A DNA stretch of 7,935 nucleotides from Coriobacteriales bacterium (GTDB lineage: Bacteria; Actinomycetota; Coriobacteriia; Coriobacteriales; CADBOM01). The stretch lies in the NCBI GenBank assembly GCA_017515355.1, contig JAFWGD010000180.1, forward strand, positions 1 to 7,935, read 5' to 3'. Shown here one piece after another: positions 5,849-7,935 of the stretch. Numbering within the stretch: the stretch's first letter is position 1; each line of letters opens with the position of its first letter. A program made the translations under genes and the position numbers. Below the pieces are notes generated by a model. It made no database searches. It had not been told where the DNA came from and saw only the letters and a list, made by a program, of their open reading frames with translations.

Positions 5849-5857
5849 AGTATAGCA
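5849..5857 (-). promoter_or_regulatory. Extended -10 promoter for the hydrolase-HEAT unit
   Basis: On the minus strand the sequence TGCTATACT is an extended -10 element: TG, one base, then TATACT, which matches the consensus at five of six bases. No good -35 lies 16-18 bases upstream, which is common for extended -10 promoters. Transcription would start near 5842 and leave a leader of about 70 bases. The 10-bp palindrome ATCTATAGAT (5793-5802) lies within that leader. No comparably clear promoter for sbcD was found on the plus strand of this 154-base region. Confidence 0.5.
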
Positions 5858-5925
5858 GCACGCCAGAGGCGAACCGCGGGGTCGGCGCCCATCGAGCCAG
5901 CCTCGAGTTCGAAAGGATTGATTCG

Positions 5926-7314
5926 ATGAGACTGCTGCATCTTGGCGACCTGCACATAGGCAAGAAGGTCAACGGCTACTCGATGATCGACGATCAGAGG
6001 GCCGTTCTCGCCGAAATCGTCGAGTTGGCCCGTGCAAGGAACGTCGATGCAACGCTTATCGCCGGCGACATCTACGACAAGGACCAGCCTAGCGCCGAAG
6101 CTGCGAGGCTCTACGACGAGTTCCTCACCGCATTGCACGAGGCGGGCATCGCGATCCTCGCAGTGCCCGGCAACCACGACAGCGCGAGCAGGGTCTCCGT
6201 CCTCTCATCGATACTCAGCAGCAACGGCGTCTCGATCGCCAAGCCTTTCGGCGGCGAGGTGGAGCGCTGCGAGCTGCATGACGAGCACGGCGCGGTCAAC
6301 GTCTACCTTCTCCCCTTCATCAACCCCGCCATCGCACGCACGGCGCTGCCCGATTCAGAGATCAAGACCTATCCCGAAGCGCTGCGCACCGTCATCGGCA
6401 CCATCGACCTCGACGCAAGCGCACGCAACGTCCTCGTGGCGCACCAGTTCGTCATCGGCAGCGGCGAGGCCGAGCTCAGCGAGTCGGAGATGCGCACCAT
6501 CGGCACGCTCGACGAGGTGCCGTCGGATATCTTCAGCGCCTTCGACTACGTCGCACTCGGACATCTCCACAAGCCGCAGTGGGTGATCGAGGATAAGATC
6601 CGCTATTGCGGCTCACCGCTGAAGTACTCGTTCTCCGAGGTTTCGCCCAGCAAGACGGTGACGATTGTCGAGCTCGGCGGAAAGGGCGATATCTCCTTCG
6701 AGATGCCCGAGCTTCATCCGCTGCATGACATGCTCGAGCTCGAGGGAACCATCGCGGAAATGCGCGACTACGCGCAGGCGCACCCCGAGAGCGCCAGCTG
6801 CTACGTCCGCGTCACGCTCACCAAAGAGGATCTGCAGGCGTTCGCCAAGCTCAAGGACATCTTCCCGCTTCTGATGAGGCTCGACTTCAAAGCGACTGAG
6901 TCGCGCAGGAGCGCGTCGACGCGCAGCATCTCCAGCAACGAGCTGACCAGCGTCAACCCGCTCGAGATGTTCCAGATGTTCTTCAAGGAGATCAATGGCC
7001 GCGAGATGAGCGGTGCGGAGCTGAAGATCATCAGCGAGGTCTGCCTTGACGAGGCGGAAGGAGGCGCGCCCGATGAAGCCCCGCAAGCTCACGATCTGCG
7101 CCTTCGGCCCCTATGCCAGCAAAGAAACCGTAGATTTCCGCGCGCTGGGAGAGGCGGGCATCTACTTGATCAGCGGGCCAACCGGTTCGGGCAAATCCTC
7201 GATCTTCGACGCGATCTGCTTCGCGCTGTATGGCAAGGACAGCGGCAGCGGCCGCACGGTCGATTCGTTCAGGAGCGGCCACTGCACCGATCCCGAGCTC
7301 GAAACCAGCGTTGA
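5926..7314 (+). CDS. sbcD: Exonuclease SbcD (Mre11-like subunit), 3' end out of frame
   Basis: SbcD is the nuclease subunit of SbcCD, which cuts hairpins and DNA ends during repair. The metallophosphoesterase motifs are complete: GDLHIG (7-12; Asp8, His10), AGDIYD (46-51; Asp48), PGNHD (81-85; Asn83, His84), VAHQF (171-175; His173) and GHLH (212-215). The C-terminal capping domain follows, ending near LKIISEVCLDEAEGGAP at residue 382, where the family normally ends. The frame then runs on for 80 Arg-rich residues that are only the sbcC sequence read out of frame. A TGA at 7074-7076, one base back in frame and overlapping the sbcC ATG, would give the usual ATGA junction and a protein of about 383 residues. 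A one-base deletion near 7040-7070, real or a sequence error, is the simplest cause. The start has AAAGGA eight bases upstream. Confidence 0.93.
   Translation: MRLLHLGDLHIGKKVNGYSMIDDQRAVLAEIVELARARNVDATLIAGDIYDKDQPSAEAARLYDEFLTALHEAGIAILAVPGNHDSASRVSVLSSILSSNGVSIAKPFGGEVERCELHDEHGAVNVYLLPFINPAIARTALPDSEIKTYPEALRTVIGTIDLDASARNVLVAHQFVIGSGEAELSESEMRTIGTLDEVPSDIFSAFDYVALGHLHKPQWVIEDKIRYCGSPLKYSFSEVSPSKTVTIVELGGKGDISFEMPELHPLHDMLELEGTIAEMRDYAQAHPESASCYVRVTLTKEDLQAFAKLKDIFPLLMRLDFKATESRRSASTRSISSNELTSVNPLEMFQMFFKEINGREMSGAELKIISEVCLDEAEGGAPDEAPQAHDLRLRPLCQQRNRRFPRAGRGGHLLDQRANRFGQILDLRRDLLRAVWQGQRQRPHGRFVQERPLHRSRARNQR
7058..7064 (+). promoter_or_regulatory. Strong ribosome binding site of sbcC inside the sbcD 3' end
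   Basis: AAGGAGG is a full match to the anti-Shine-Dalgarno core. It lies eight bases before the sbcC ATG at 7073. It fixes the sbcC start and shows that sbcC is translated independently of how sbcD ends. Confidence 0.8.
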
Positions 7315-7935
7315 GCTGGAGTTCGGGCTTCACGGCAAAACCTATAACGTCAAGCGCTGGCTCCATATCGCCAAGCGCCGCAAAACCAGCGAGCTCGAAA
7401 GCACATCCGAACAGAGGGTGCGCCTCGACCTCCCCGACGGCTCGTCGATGGAGGGGCAGCGCAAGGTCGACGCGAAGATCGTCGACCTTCTCCAGATCGA
7501 TTTCGACCAGTTCACCAAGATCGTGATGCTCGCGCAGGGCGACTTCTCCAAATTCCTGAAGTCGGGCTCGGCGGAGAAGCAGAGGATATTGGAGAAGGTC
7601 TTCGACGTCAGGGAGTACAAGCGAGTCTCCGATCGCCTGGCCACCATGAACAGGGAGGCCAAGGATGCGTTGCTGGCTCTGGGCGCACGCCTAGACGAGC
7701 AAATCCGCTCGATCGACGCAAGTGCACACGGAGAACTGGCCGCAGAGCTCGAGGAGAACAAGGGCAGGGAGTCTTCGCTGGCAGCTGCCGACTGCTTCGA
7801 GATCGCCTCACGCGCATGCGAGCTGGACAAGGAGCGAATCGATGAGATCGGCGTTCGCGAAAGTGAGCTAAGGCATTGTTCGGACGAACTCAGCGGCAAG
7901 ATCGCCACAGCTAGGCAGCAGGCCGAGGCTCGCAA
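7073..7935 (+). CDS. sbcC: Exonuclease SbcC (Rad50-like subunit), N-terminal part (cut by window edge)
   Basis: The frame is open from ATG 7073 to the window edge, giving 287 codons and two further bases. SbcC is the SMC-like ATPase partner of SbcD; its dimer holds DNA ends and drives nuclease access. The protein opens with KPRKLTICAFGPYASKETVD, the normal SbcC/Rad50 start. Walker A is GPTGSGKS (35-42), followed by SIFDAICFALYG. The stretch MLAQGDFSKFL (152-162), which carries the Q-loop-like QGxFxxFL signature, is also typical, with EKQRILEKVFDVREY after it. From about residue 185 the composition turns to charged coiled coil. The zinc hook and the second ATPase half lie beyond the window. 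A strong AAGGAGG lies eight bases upstream. The first 242 bases overlap the open end of the sbcD frame. Confidence 0.96.
   Translation, partial: MKPRKLTICAFGPYASKETVDFRALGEAGIYLISGPTGSGKSSIFDAICFALYGKDSGSGRTVDSFRSGHCTDPELETSVELEFGLHGKTYNVKRWLHIAKRRKTSELESTSEQRVRLDLPDGSSMEGQRKVDAKIVDLLQIDFDQFTKIVMLAQGDFSKFLKSGSAEKQRILEKVFDVREYKRVSDRLATMNREAKDALLALGARLDEQIRSIDASAHGELAAELEENKGRESSLAAADCFEIASRACELDKERIDEIGVRESELRHCSDELSGKIATARQQAEAR

Noticed and set aside
7073..7314. The 80-residue SbcD tail as a genuine domain
   Set aside because: Its Arg/Gln-rich make-up is what out-of-frame reading of sbcC gives, and SbcD proteins normally end near residue 382.
7342..7935. 197-codon minus-strand frame opposite sbcC
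   Set aside because: It is Ser/Arg-rich, antisense to a clear SbcC sequence and runs off the window; no family was recognised.
1..7935. CRISPR arrays, tRNA or rRNA genes, insertion sequences
   Set aside because: No regularly spaced repeats, cloverleaf-like sequences, transposase genes or terminal inverted repeats were seen on either strand.

Overview
The window carries eight protein-coding genes, two of them cut by the window edges, and no RNA genes, insertion sequences or CRISPR arrays. The GC-rich DNA, clear Shine-Dalgarno sites, a zinc-binding L32 and the order rpmF-plsX-acpP-rnc point to a high-GC Gram-positive bacterium. Coriobacteriia (Actinomycetota) is my best guess, inferred from gene style and not proven.

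Region 1 (1-1860, minus strand) is a ribosome and lipid operon read right to left: rpmF (ribosomal protein L32), plsX (phosphate acyltransferase), acpP (acyl carrier protein) and the first 27 codons of a probable rnc (RNase III). A good sigma70-like promoter lies before rpmF. There is a hairpin in the rpmF leader and a terminator-like hairpin between rpmF and plsX. The 182-base plsX-acpP spacer holds a 17-bp near-palindrome over a candidate internal promoter, then three small stem-loops. acpP and rnc abut as TAG-ATG in one frame.

Region 2 (1969-5771, minus strand) reads right to left as a PhnP-like metallo-beta-lactamase-fold hydrolase, a HEAT-repeat protein and a HerA-like ATPase of the DUF853/YjgR family with a long charged coiled coil. 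The first two are 39 bases apart and probably co-transcribed. The ATPase follows after 101 bases and may belong to the same unit.

Region 3 (5772-7935, plus strand) starts with a 154-base divergent intergenic region, followed by sbcD and the 5' part of sbcC, the bacterial Mre11-Rad50 pair. The sbcD frame runs 242 bases into sbcC, where a four-base ATGA overlap would be usual. This looks like a one-base frame change near the 3' end of sbcD.

Most of this is housekeeping. The parts most worth a second look are the sbcD-sbcC junction, the possible acpP operator and leader, the in-frame acpP-rnc junction, and a HerA-like ATPase with a HEAT protein beside SbcCD, which recalls the archaeal HerA-NurA-Mre11-Rad50 grouping. 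I found no clear evidence of a wholly new system.
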